NCBI RefSeq assembly: GCF_003363015.1
Contig: NZ_QRAP01000003.1
Span: 1-64,000, forward strand
Length of the DNA stretch: 64,000 bases
DNA from: Enterobacillus tribolii
GTDB taxonomy: Bacteria; Pseudomonadota; Gammaproteobacteria; Enterobacterales; Enterobacteriaceae
Direction: 5' to 3'
The translations under genes were made by a program, and so were the position numbers. Positions 24,932 to 33,445 of the stretch are shown here, one piece after another (positions within the stretch are counted from its first letter, which is position 1; each line of letters begins with the position of its first letter). The notes below the pieces were generated by a model, which saw only the letters and a list, made by a program, of their open reading frames with translations, had not been told where the DNA came from and made no database searches.

Positions 24932-24951
24932 TCAAACCTGCTCAACCTCAC

Positions 24952-24969
24952 CCTTCTTATGCAAGAAGG
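24952..24969 (+). terminator. Possible terminator after the LacI-type gene
   Basis: CCTTCTT and AAGAAGG pair around ATGC about 20 bp after the stop codon. There is no T-tract, so support is modest. Confidence 0.4.
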
Positions 24970-25097
24970 TCATAAAAGTTACATCATGATGAGAGAATAA
25001 TCACAAAAAGCCGTGTCAGTTATGCTAGGATTCGCCGCGCTATGCGAATACCAATCATTCTTTCATAAGTAACACAAATACTGACACAGGCCACGCC

Positions 25098-26291
25098 ATG
25101 ACTAACATCAACCGCATCCGCCTGACATGGATCAGTTTCTTCTCCTACGCGCTGACCGGCGCGCTGGTTATCGTCACCGGGATGGTGATGGGAAACATTG
25201 CAGCGTATTTCAACCTGCCGGTTTCCAGCATGAGTAATACCTTCACCTTTCTTAACACCGGCATTCTGGTCTCTATTTTTCTGAACGCCTGGCTGATGGA
25301 GATCATCCCCCTGAAGCGCCAGCTGATTTTCGGCTTCGTGCTGATGGTGCTGGCGCTGGCCGGGTTGATGCTCAGCCGCAGCCTGGCCCTGTTTTCCCTG
25401 TGCATGTTTGTACTGGGCGTGGTCAGCGGCATCACTATGTCGATCGGTACGTTTCTGATTACCCATCTCTATCACGGGCGTCAGCGCGGCTCACGCCTGT
25501 TGTTTACCGACTCCTTTTTCAGCATGGCGGGGATGGTTTTCCCTGTCGTCGCCGGTATTTTGCTGGCGCGCAGCATTGCCTGGTACTGGGTTTACGTTTG
25601 CATCGGCGCGTTATACCTGGCGATTTTCGTTCTGACGCTGATGTCTGAGTTCCCGCTGCTGGGGAAAAAGGCCGTGGCGGCCGGTGGCGACGCGCCGGTT
25701 AAAGAAAAGTGGGGCATCGGCGTGCTGTTTCTGTCGGTGGCTGCGCTGTGTTATATCCTCGGCCAGCTCGGATTCATACAGTGGGTGCCGGAGTATGCCG
25801 GTAAGCGTTTCGGTATGAACATTGAGCAGGCAGGTACGTTGGTCAGCAACTTCTGGACCGCCTATATGATCGGCATGTGGGTGTTCAGCGTGGTGCTGCG
25901 CTTTTTTGATCTGCAACGGATTGTCACTGTGCTGGCCGCGTTATCAGCGCTGATGATGTATTTGTTCGTGAATACGGATAATGCCGCGCATCTCAGTTAT
26001 TGCATTCTGGCGCTGGGCTTTGTCAGCAGCGCGATTTATACCACGTTGATTACGCTGGGATCGCTGCAAACCAGGGTGTCTTCGCCCAAGCTGGTGAATT
26101 TTATTCTGACCTGCGGGACAGTGGGGACGATGCTGACGTTTGTCGTTACCGGGCCGATCGTGGCGAAAAGCGGCGCGCATGCGGCGTTGATGACGGCGAA
26201 TGGGTTGTATGGGGTGGTGTTTTTGATGTGTTTTTTGTTGGGGTTTGTGACGAGGCATCGGAGGCATCATGGGGGGAAGGGAGAGGGGTAG
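25098..26291 (+). CDS. tsgA: MFS transporter TsgA
   Basis: Major facilitator superfamily protein of 397 residues with about 12 hydrophobic segments. The start [21 protein letters not shown] and internal [20 protein letters not shown] match TsgA. The transport substrate is not known. In E. coli tsgA directly precedes nirB; here about 3.3 kb (repeat element, codA and the DUF4225 pair) has been inserted between them. Convergent with codA. Confidence 0.93.
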   Translation: MTNINRIRLTWISFFSYALTGALVIVTGMVMGNIAAYFNLPVSSMSNTFTFLNTGILVSIFLNAWLMEIIPLKRQLIFGFVLMVLALAGLMLSRSLALFSLCMFVLGVVSGITMSIGTFLITHLYHGRQRGSRLLFTDSFFSMAGMVFPVVAGILLARSIAWYWVYVCIGALYLAIFVLTLMSEFPLLGKKAVAAGGDAPVKEKWGIGVLFLSVAALCYILGQLGFIQWVPEYAGKRFGMNIEQAGTLVSNFWTAYMIGMWVFSVVLRFFDLQRIVTVLAALSALMMYLFVNTDNAAHLSYCILALGFVSSAIYTTLITLGSLQTRVSSPKLVNFILTCGTVGTMLTFVVTGPIVAKSGAHAALMTANGLYGVVFLMCFLLGFVTRHRRHHGGKGEG

Positions 26292-26296
26292 ATCTG

Positions 26297-26580
26297 TTAG
26301 GGTAGGAGGGGTTCCGTACGCCGGTAGCTCCGTTGCTCCATGATGTTCCTCTGCGGGCGTCCGGGCAAAGGGTGGCTTGGCGGCCACCCTCTGCACTCCC
26401 GCGCCTCGGGTGCGGGCCGCATTTCCCGCCGGCTGCGCCGGTTACCTCCTTCGTCCATCGGGTCCTGACGCACCGGCCCGGGAAGGAGTCCCTCCCCCCG
26501 GGCCTCTCGCCGCATCCCTGCGGCTCGTGCTGACCCGATGGCTTCGTCGGCGGGCAATGAGGCCGGAGGCTGTTGTGTTG
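26297..26580. repeat. GC-rich multi-hairpin intergenic element
   Basis: Several nested inverted repeats: AGGGTGGC/GCCACCCT (26369-26376 with 26383-26390); outer stem CATCGGGTC/GACCCGATG (26456-26464 with 26532-26540); inside it GGCCCGGG/CCCGGGCC (26475-26482 with 26497-26504) and GCCGCA/TGCGGC (26509-26514 with 26519-26524). This draws as a multibranch fold. Open frames crossing it have no family resemblance. I take it to be a member of a dispersed repeat family or a structured RNA, between convergent tsgA and codA. Confidence 0.6.
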
Positions 26581-26588
26581 TTTGTTCG

Positions 26589-27872
26589 TTATTGTTTGTA
26601 GTTTACGTTTTCGTCCTGACGTAGGTGGATTGTGGTTTGGGATGGTTGGGTTTCGGCGATGAGGTTTCCGTTGCGTAAGGAGTAACGTACCGGCGTTTGG
26701 CGACGGACGGCGTCGAAGCCGTTTTCAGCCGGCAGGATGATCAGGTTGGCGCTGTTGCCTCGTTTGATTCCGTAATCCGTCAATGCCAGAGTCTGCGCGC
26801 TGTTGTCGGTGATGAGTTTCAGGCCGGCGTCGATTTGGCCATAGCCCATCAGTTGGCATACGTGCAAACCCATGTGCAGGACCTGGAGCATGTTGGCCGT
26901 GCCCAGCGGGTACCAGGGGTCGAAGACGTCATCGTGGCCGAAGCAGACGTTGATTTCAGCCTCCAGCATCTCTTTCACCCGCGTGATGCCGCGTCGCTTG
27001 GGATAGGTGTCGAAGCGGCCCTGCAAGTGAATGTTCACCAGCGGGTTGGCGACGAAGTTGATGCCGGACATTTTCAGCAGGCGGAACAGGCGGGAGGTGT
27101 AGGCGCCGTTGTAAGAGTGCATCGCCGTCGTGTGGCTGGCGGTTACGCGCGCGCCCATGTTTTCCCGCAATGCCAGCGCCGCGACCGTCTCCACAAAGCG
27201 TGATTGTTCATCATCAATTTCGTCGCAGTGAACGTCTACCAGGCGGTCATACTTCTGTGCCAGCGCAAATGCCTTGTGCAGCGACTCTACGCCGTATTCT
27301 CGGGTAAATTCGAAATGAGGGATCGCGCCTACTACGTCGGCTCCCAGGCGCAGCGCTTCTTCCAGCAATGCTTCGCCGTTGGGATACGAGAGTATGCCTT
27401 CCTGCGGGAAAGCGACGATTTGAAGGTCTATCCATTGCGCTACTTCCTGTTTAACCTCCAGCATCGCCCGTAGCGCCGTCAGCGTGGCGTCGGAAACGTC
27501 TACGTGGGTACGTACATGCTGGATACCATTGGCGATCTGCCATTTCAGCGTTTGCCAGGCACGCGCCTTTACATCGTCGTGGGTCAGCAACGCCTTGCGC
27601 TCTGCCCAGCGTTCAATGCCTTCGAACAGCGTACCCGACTGATTCCAGTGCGGCTGGCCTGCGGTCTGGGTAGTGTCCAGATGGATATGCGGTTCGATGA
27701 ACGGCGGCAGAGCCAGCCCTTGCTCCGCATCCAACTCGCCATCGTCTGCTCTTTCTGCGGTCTGTTGCCGTTCCAGCCCGCTGATGTTGCCTTCATGAAT
27801 CCGAATCCGCCACAGCCCATCCTGTCCAGGCAGGCGGGCATTGATCACGGCGCTGAATACTTTCTGTGGCAT
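26589..27872 (-). CDS. codA: Cytosine deaminase
   Basis: Zn/Fe amidohydrolase that deaminates cytosine to uracil for pyrimidine salvage. 427 residues from ATG 27872, the same length as E. coli CodA and very similar through the core. Metal ligands are visible in [27 protein letters not shown] and [10 protein letters not shown]. No codB permease lies beside it. The three-codon-different upstream ATG at 27917 is rejected on family length. A 15-bp palindrome lies 24 bp upstream of the start. Confidence 0.96.
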   Translation of the reverse strand: MPQKVFSAVINARLPGQDGLWRIRIHEGNISGLERQQTAERADDGELDAEQGLALPPFIEPHIHLDTTQTAGQPHWNQSGTLFEGIERWAERKALLTHDDVKARAWQTLKWQIANGIQHVRTHVDVSDATLTALRAMLEVKQEVAQWIDLQIVAFPQEGILSYPNGEALLEEALRLGADVVGAIPHFEFTREYGVESLHKAFALAQKYDRLVDVHCDEIDDEQSRFVETVAALALRENMGARVTASHTTAMHSYNGAYTSRLFRLLKMSGINFVANPLVNIHLQGRFDTYPKRRGITRVKEMLEAEINVCFGHDDVFDPWYPLGTANMLQVLHMGLHVCQLMGYGQIDAGLKLITDNSAQTLALTDYGIKRGNSANLIILPAENGFDAVRRQTPVRYSLRNGNLIAETQPSQTTIHLRQDENVNYKQ

Positions 27873-27895
27873 GACAGATCTCCCGGTTAATATTG

Positions 27896-27910
27896 ACGAT
27901 ATTGTATCGT
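27896..27910. promoter_or_regulatory. Palindrome upstream of codA
   Basis: ACGATA-TTG-TATCGT is a perfect inverted repeat in the presumed codA promoter/leader. It is not a PurR-box match. A candidate regulator-binding site; the regulator is unknown. Confidence 0.4.
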
Positions 27911-28110
27911 TCAGCATGACATATTTTTTCAGTTAATTATCTCACAATTTCAATAGGTACAGAAAATCAGTTGAACGGAATATATCGACTATTCCGGTTT
28001 TTTTCAAAATAACACCGAATATGTTTTAAGGATATGCAGGCAGATGCTATGGTAAATGACAGGACGTTAACTGCATGGTTAGCCAAATTTTCAAAGAATG
28101 AGCAAGTGAC

Positions 28111-28905
28111 ATGGATATAAGCTTTAACTCCCGGCAACGCAGCAATGACTACTATCTGGCAATAGCTCAGGCGGCCAGGTATCGGTTGATAAGAACGGCT
28201 GACATTGTTGCTTTCCGTCATTTAAAGGACCCTATAATAAAGCATAGATTCAAGCAGGAACTAATAGATTTTATAAATGAAAATTTAGATACCATTCGTA
28301 AAGCAAAGAATGACCTGGAATGTAAGTCCGCCATCAGTAATATCAATGAAGAATGCTTCAACCTCGAAAAGCAAGGAACGATGCTTTCTTTAGAAAAAGC
28401 GAAAGTATTTTTAACCGTCAGAATGGAGAGGCATCAAAAGGAAATAGGTTATACAATAGAGGCGATAAATATTGTTCTCGGGGGAGCGCAAGTAGTTTCC
28501 GGTGCTGGCATTCTTTATAAAGCAACAACAACCATCGGCAAACTAGCTGGCACTCATGTCATTTTTAGTGGAGCGGATATAGCTACAGAAAATATATCTA
28601 AACTTATGGGAGACCGTGAGGCCATAGGGTTTATGAAGAACGGCTATATGGGAACCGCAGCGTTTTTCGGGTTCGACAAAAAAGTTGGCTTAATTGCCTA
28701 TCATTCAGTTGATATGGGAACTTCTCTTTATGGCATATTTAAATTAACACGTAAGCCAGATGCACGGCGCTTATATAGATACATCTCAAGTGATTTTTAT
28801 CGTCAAGTAAATAACATGTCACGAGCCGCATTAACGCTAAAATTCATCAGCTCTGGAAATAAAATAAGGATCATATCTGGCATTATGAATGAGGATACCC
28901 ACTGA
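28111..28905 (+). CDS. DUF4225-type protein, toxin/effector-like
   Basis: 264 residues, AT-rich unlike its neighbours. Residues 1-125 are helical and charged. A hydrophobic Gly-rich block follows (INIVLGGAQVVSGAGILYK, then THVIFSGADIA). The C-terminal part (GLIAYHSVDMGTSLYGIF, KPDARRLYRYISSDFYRQ) resembles what I remember of DUF4225 proteins; the assignment is from memory. No signal peptide, no weak RBS alternative is better. Eighteen bp beyond its stop lies the stop of a convergent membrane protein, an arrangement like pore-forming colicins and their immunity genes. Function is inferred only. Confidence 0.7.
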   Translation: MDISFNSRQRSNDYYLAIAQAARYRLIRTADIVAFRHLKDPIIKHRFKQELIDFINENLDTIRKAKNDLECKSAISNINEECFNLEKQGTMLSLEKAKVFLTVRMERHQKEIGYTIEAINIVLGGAQVVSGAGILYKATTTIGKLAGTHVIFSGADIATENISKLMGDREAIGFMKNGYMGTAAFFGFDKKVGLIAYHSVDMGTSLYGIFKLTRKPDARRLYRYISSDFYRQVNNMSRAALTLKFISSGNKIRIISGIMNEDTH

Positions 28906-28923
28906 TACTAACAGGGGAAATCC

Positions 28924-29268
28924 CTATTCTTTTAGCTTTTTGATAAAGCTATACGCTTTCCATGTAAGATTTATTGGTCCTATATAAAAAATAACAGCTA
29001 ATGAAAATAATGTAACTATGAATGATGAAGTTATTGATATCAGCGAACCCGTTATTAAATAATAAAAAAACGGCAAAGAACAAAGAAAGGAAATAAAGCA
29101 CCCCCGAATAAATCTGTCTTTTAACTCTAAAGTTAACTTATACAAAGTCTCATCAGGAATTTGTCCCCGCTCTATTATCTTCTTCATATGTGCAATATTT
29201 TCCGGACTAAACCCATTTTTTAAAAGAATCTCTTCCATTTTTGCATCATCAGTTTCCATGGAGGACAT
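28924..29268 (-). CDS. Small two-helix membrane protein, immunity-like
   Basis: 114 residues. An acidic, soluble N-terminal half (EEILLKNGFSPENIAHMKKII) is followed by two hydrophobic segments around residues 56-73 and 76-98 and a basic end. The ATG at 29268 has AAGGA seven bases upstream; an in-frame ATG three codons later is less well placed. It is AT-rich like its convergent partner at 28111-28905. I recognise no family. Its size, topology and tail-to-tail position suggest an inner-membrane immunity protein; this is inference. Confidence 0.65.
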   Translation of the reverse strand: MSSMETDDAKMEEILLKNGFSPENIAHMKKIIERGQIPDETLYKLTLELKDRFIRGCFISFLCSLPFFYYLITGSLISITSSFIVTLFSLAVIFYIGPINLTWKAYSFIKKLKE

Positions 29269-29529
29269 ATAAAATTCCTTTTCTTTTAATCAAATTACAC
29301 ACCAATTGAGTGTATGAAATCAGCACAAAGGTAGCAATCCCAAAAATAGGCTGAGGAAAAACCTAAAGCCAGCCAAAGAGCAGATTCCCTCTTACACTGC
29401 CCTCCCCCCTCCCAATCCGCCTTTCCAATAATTCAAACTGTTTTTCACTTCTCCCGCCCAGCTTTACACGATTCAGCAAAAAGTGATTAAAAACCGGGAC
29501 TTAACAAAATTGCTATAAAATCATACAGA

Positions 29530-29545
29530 TAACACATTATGAGTA
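29530..29545. promoter_or_regulatory. NarL/NarP-type 7-2-7 heptamer pair
   Basis: The right heptamer ATGAGTA is the complement of TACTCAT, a full match to TACYNMT. The left heptamer TAACACA matches in part. The centre (29537.5) is 28 bp from the FNR centre, i.e. about -69.5, the same offset as in E. coli nirB. Confidence 0.6.
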
Positions 29546-29558
29546 TATGGAACACAAA

Positions 29559-29572
29559 TTGATTTAAATCAA
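29559..29572. promoter_or_regulatory. FNR binding site of nirB
   Basis: TTGATTTAAATCAA fits the consensus TTGAT-N4-ATCAA and is fully palindromic. Centred near -41.5 from the inferred start, it is a class II activator position, consistent with anaerobic induction. Confidence 0.85.
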
Positions 29573-29629
29573 GAAACGCCTGTAAAGGGGGATTATTTTA
29601 GGCAAAGAATTTCAGAATCTGAGGCAAAA

Positions 29630-32182
29630 ATGAGCAAAATACGACTCGCTATCATCGGCAACGGCATGGTCGGCCACCGCTTCATCGAAGAGCTAACGGA
29701 AAAAGCCGGACCGGGTGACTATGAGATCACCGTGTTCTGTGAAGAACCGCGTGTTGCTTACGATCGCGTCCATCTCTCCTCCTATTTTTCTCATCATACG
29801 GCCGAAGAACTTTCCCTGGTGCGCGAAGGATTTTATCAAAAACACCAGATCAACGTTCTGGTAGGCGAACGCGCCATCACCATCAACCGCGCTGAAAAAG
29901 TCATTCACTCCAACACCGGACGCACCGTTTATTACGACAAACTGGTGATGGCGACCGGTTCTTATCCCTGGATCCCGCCAATCAAGGGCAGTGAAGGGCA
30001 GGACTGTTTCGTTTACCGCACCATCGAAGATCTCAACGCCATTGAAGCCTGCGCCCGTCGCAGCAAACGCGGCGTCGTGATCGGCGGCGGTCTGCTGGGG
30101 CTGGAAGCCGCCGGCGCACTGAAAAATCTGGGCATTGAAACCCACGTGATCGAATTCGCGCCGGTACTGATGGCCGAACAGCTGGACCCGATAGGCGGCC
30201 AGCAGTTGCGCGAAAAGATCGAACGCATGGGCGTACGCGTCCACACCGGCAAAAACACGCAGGAAATCGTCCACGCCGGACATGAAGCGCGTAAAACCCT
30301 GCGCTTTGCCGACGGCAGCGAGCTGGAGGCGGACTTCGTCGTCTTTTCCACCGGCATCCGCGCCCAGGACAAACTGGCGCAACAGTGCGGGCTGGCAACC
30401 GCCCCACGCGGCGGCATCGCCATCAACGATTACTGCCAGACCTCCGATCCGGACGTCTACGCCATCGGCGAATGCGCTTCCTGGCAGGAGCGCACCTTTG
30501 GGCTGGTCGCGCCCGGCTACAAAATGGCGCAAGTCACCGCCGATCATCTGCTGGGCAACGAAAACTGCTTCCAGGGCGCAGATATGAGCGCCAAGCTGAA
30601 GCTGCTGGGCGTAGACGTCGGCGGTATCGGCGACGCGCACGGCCGTACGCCGGGCGCGCGCAGCTACGTCTATCTCGATGAAAGCAGCGAAGTGTATAAA
30701 CGCATCATCGTCAGCGCCGACAACCGCTATTTGCTCGGCGCGGTGCTGGTGGGCGACACCAGCGACTACGGCAATCTGCTGCAACTGACGCTCAACGGCA
30801 TCGAACTGCCCGAACATCCGGACATGCTGATCCTGCCGCCTCACGCCAGCAAAGGCAAACCGGTGCTGGGCGTGGATTCCCTGCCGGAAAGCGCGCAAAT
30901 CTGCTCCTGCTTCGACGTCAGCAAAGGAGACATCATCAAAGCAGTGCAGAACGGCTGCCACACTGTCGCCGCCATCAAAACGGCCACCCGCGCCGGCACC
31001 GGCTGCGGCGGTTGTATCCCGCTGGTTACGCAGGTGCTGAACGCCGAACTGAGCAAGCAAGGGATCGAAGTCAACAACCACCTGTGCGAGCACTTCGCCT
31101 ATTCCCGCCAGGAGCTGTATCACCTGATCCGCGTGGAAGGCATTAAAACCTTCGCCGAACTGCTGGCGAAATACGGTAAAGGCTACGGCTGCGAAGTCTG
31201 TAAACCCACCGTCGGCTCGCTGCTGGCCTCCTGCTGGAACGAATACGTACTCCAGCCAGAACTGGCACCGTTGCAGGACACCAATGACACGTTCCTCGCC
31301 AATATGCAGAAAGACGGCACCTATTCGGTGATCCCCCGCTCCGCCGGCGGTGAAATCACGCCGGAAGGGCTGGTCGCCATCGGTAAAATCGCGCGCGAGT
31401 ATAACCTGTACACCAAAATCACCGGTTCCCAGCGTATCGGGATGTTCGGCGCGCAGAAAGACGACCTGCCGGCCATCTGGCAAAAGTTGCTGGACGCCGG
31501 ATTTGAAACCGGTCATGCCTACGCCAAGGCGCTGCGCATGGCGAAAACCTGCGTCGGCAGCACCTGGTGCCGCTACGGCGTCGGCGACAGCGTCGGGCTG
31601 GGGGTAGAACTGGAAAATCGTTACAAAGGCATCCGTACCCCGCACAAAATGAAGTTCGGCGTTTCCGGCTGCACCCGTGAATGCGCCGAAGCGCAGGGGA
31701 AAGACGTCGGCATCATCGCCACCGAGAACGGCTGGAACCTGTACGTCTGTGGTAACGGCGGCATGAAACCGCGCCACGCGGATCTGCTGGCCGCCGATCT
31801 CGATCGCGATACCCTGGTGCGTTATCTGGATCGCTTCATGATGTTCTACATCCGCACCGCCGACAAACTGCAACGCACCTCCGTCTGGCTCGAAGGCCTG
31901 GAAGGCGGTATCGACTACCTGCGCGCCGTCATCGCCGACGACAAACTCGGCCTCAACGACCAGTTGGAGCAGGAAGTCGCCCGTCTGCGCGCAGCCGTCG
32001 TCTGCGAATGGCGCGAAACCGTAAACACCCCGCAGGCGCAGGTCCGTTTCAGCCATTTTATCAACAGCAGCCAGCGTGACCCCAGTGTTCAGGTCGTCGC
32101 CGAGCGTGAACAACATCGCCCGGCCCGTCCGGAAGAACGCATCGCCGTTACCCTGATTAATACCGAGGAGAGTGCCGCATGA
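29630..32182 (+). CDS. nirB: NADH-dependent nitrite reductase, large subunit
   Basis: Cytoplasmic siroheme enzyme reducing nitrite to ammonia. 850 residues (E. coli 847). N-terminal FAD/NAD domain (IIGNGMVGHRFIEEL, VVIGGGLLGLEAAGALKNLGI), then two BFD-type [2Fe-2S] Cys clusters (ICSCFDVSKGD and GTGCGGCIP, then GYGCEVCKPTVGS). The C-terminal sulfite/nitrite-reductase repeat carries the siroheme/4Fe-4S ligands in KTCVGSTWCRYG and SGCTRECAEAQGKD. ATGA overlap with nirD. Confidence 0.98.
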   Translation: MSKIRLAIIGNGMVGHRFIEELTEKAGPGDYEITVFCEEPRVAYDRVHLSSYFSHHTAEELSLVREGFYQKHQINVLVGERAITINRAEKVIHSNTGRTVYYDKLVMATGSYPWIPPIKGSEGQDCFVYRTIEDLNAIEACARRSKRGVVIGGGLLGLEAAGALKNLGIETHVIEFAPVLMAEQLDPIGGQQLREKIERMGVRVHTGKNTQEIVHAGHEARKTLRFADGSELEADFVVFSTGIRAQDKLAQQCGLATAPRGGIAINDYCQTSDPDVYAIGECASWQERTFGLVAPGYKMAQVTADHLLGNENCFQGADMSAKLKLLGVDVGGIGDAHGRTPGARSYVYLDESSEVYKRIIVSADNRYLLGAVLVGDTSDYGNLLQLTLNGIELPEHPDMLILPPHASKGKPVLGVDSLPESAQICSCFDVSKGDIIKAVQNGCHTVAAIKTATRAGTGCGGCIPLVTQVLNAELSKQGIEVNNHLCEHFAYSRQELYHLIRVEGIKTFAELLAKYGKGYGCEVCKPTVGSLLASCWNEYVLQPELAPLQDTNDTFLANMQKDGTYSVIPRSAGGEITPEGLVAIGKIAREYNLYTKITGSQRIGMFGAQKDDLPAIWQKLLDAGFETGHAYAKALRMAKTCVGSTWCRYGVGDSVGLGVELENRYKGIRTPHKMKFGVSGCTRECAEAQGKDVGIIATENGWNLYVCGNGGMKPRHADLLAADLDRDTLVRYLDRFMMFYIRTADKLQRTSVWLEGLEGGIDYLRAVIADDKLGLNDQLEQEVARLRAAVVCEWRETVNTPQAQVRFSHFINSSQRDPSVQVVAEREQHRPARPEERIAVTLINTEESAA

Positions 32183-32526
32183 GCCAGTGGGTCACCGTTT
32201 GCGCCCTGAACGACATCACGCCGGGCACCGGCGTCTGCGCCCTGGTGGAAAATTATCAGGTGGCAGTATTTCGCCCATATAACGACGAGCAGGTCTTCGC
32301 CATCTGCAACATCGATCCGTTCGCCTCAGCCAGCGTGCTGTCACGCGGCCTCATCGCTGAACATCAGGGAGAACTGTGGGTAGCCAGCCCACTGAAAAAA
32401 CAGCGTTTCCGTTTGGCTGACGGCCGCTGCATGGAAGATGAAACCCGCTCGGTAGCACATTTCAGCGCGCGGGTGGCTGACGGCATGGTGCAGGTCGACG
32501 CCCTGCCGAAATCCGCAGCGTATTAA
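32179..32526 (+). CDS. nirD: Nitrite reductase small subunit
   Basis: 115-residue Rieske-like small subunit of NirBD (E. coli 108). It starts at the ATGA overlap with nirB, so expression is coupled. In this family the Rieske fold usually lacks the cluster ligands, and the CxH/CxxH pattern is indeed missing here (CNIDPFAS, with no second pair). A terminator-like hairpin follows. Confidence 0.95.
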   Translation: MSQWVTVCALNDITPGTGVCALVENYQVAVFRPYNDEQVFAICNIDPFASASVLSRGLIAEHQGELWVASPLKKQRFRLADGRCMEDETRSVAHFSARVADGMVQVDALPKSAAY

Positions 32527-32543
32527 TTTTCGAACATGCTACC

Positions 32544-32567
32544 GCCCCGGCCCTGCCGGGGCTTTTT
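32544..32567 (+). terminator. Terminator/attenuator between nirD and nirC
   Basis: GCCCCGG and CCGGGGC pair around CCCTG and are followed by TTTTT. It lies within the operon and probably lowers nirC-cysG expression relative to nirBD. Confidence 0.75.
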
Positions 32568-32613
32568 ATGTCCGATATTTACCGAATTTCTTACTTTAAC
32601 CATGGGAATATTC

Positions 32614-33417
32614 ATGTTTACCGACACCATTAACAAATGCGCCGCCAATGCGGCCCGTATTACCCGCCTGAACCGCGATAATCCTCTGGGGTTCTGGATC
32701 AGCTCAGCAATGGCCGGAGCTTATGTCGGGCTGGGGATCATCCTGATCTTCACTCTCGGCAATATGATTGAACCGGCGTTACGCCCGCTGGTGATGGGCG
32801 CGACGTTCGGTATCGCCCTGACGCTGGTGATCATCGCCGGTTCGGAACTGTTCACCGGCCACACCATGTTCCTGACGCTGGGCGTCAAGGCAGGTACGAT
32901 TTCCCACGGCCAGATGTGGAGCATCCTGCCGCAGACCTGGCTGGGGAATTTGCTGGGATCGGTCTTCGTCGCCCTGCTCTACTACTACGGCGGCGGCAGC
33001 CTGCTGCCGGTGGACAGCAGCCTGGTACACAGCGCCGCCCTGGCGAAAACCAGCGCCCCGGCCGGGGTTTTATTCTTCAAGGGCGCCCTGTGCAACTGGC
33101 TGGTCTGCCTGGCGATCTGGATGGCGCTGCGCACCGAAGGAACGGCGAAATTTCTGGCGATCTGGTGGTGCCTGCTGGCGTTTATCGCTTCCGGTTACGA
33201 GCACTCCGTTGCTAACATGACGTTGTTCGCCCTTTCCTGGTTCGGCCATCACAGTGAGGCTTTCACCCTGAGCGGTATCGGCCATAACCTGCTGTGGGTC
33301 ACGCTGGGAAATACCCTCTCCGGCTCCGTGTTTATGGGACTGGGTTACTGGTATGCTACCCCCCGGTCGCAACGTCCGGCGGCGGAAGCGCTGGCGGCAC
33401 AGCGTCAAAACGCCTGA
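32614..33417 (+). CDS. nirC: Nitrite transporter NirC
   Basis: FocA/NirC-family pentameric channel for nitrite in the inner membrane. 267 residues from ATG 32614 (E. coli 268), beginning MFTDTINKCAANAARI. Six hydrophobic segments, GSELFTGHTMFLTLG and FIASGYEHSVANMTLF blocks are conserved. The longer frame from 32536 runs through the terminator and is rejected. Confidence 0.96.
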   Translation: MFTDTINKCAANAARITRLNRDNPLGFWISSAMAGAYVGLGIILIFTLGNMIEPALRPLVMGATFGIALTLVIIAGSELFTGHTMFLTLGVKAGTISHGQMWSILPQTWLGNLLGSVFVALLYYYGGGSLLPVDSSLVHSAALAKTSAPAGVLFFKGALCNWLVCLAIWMALRTEGTAKFLAIWWCLLAFIASGYEHSVANMTLFALSWFGHHSEAFTLSGIGHNLLWVTLGNTLSGSVFMGLGYWYATPRSQRPAAEALAAQRQNA

Positions 33418-33445
33418 CCCTAACCCCCTGCTTTGAGGAATTCAG

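Larger units (their letters stand above)
29269..29629 (+). promoter_or_regulatory. nirB promoter region
   Basis: This 361-bp gap precedes nirB. Its left part is featureless AT-rich DNA. Its right part holds an FNR site, a NarL/NarP-type heptamer pair and a TATTTT-type -10 near 29594-29599, giving a transcription start near 29607. The layout copies that of the E. coli nirB promoter. Confidence 0.75.

Noticed and set aside
26297-26557. Small Arg-rich open frame inside the GC-rich element
   Set aside because: It follows the hairpin arms and has no RBS. It is probably not translated, although such frames are sometimes annotated as hypothetical proteins.
29693-32116. Minus-strand open frame of 807 codons opposite nirB
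   Set aside because: A shadow of the GC-rich third positions of nirB; no protein-family resemblance.
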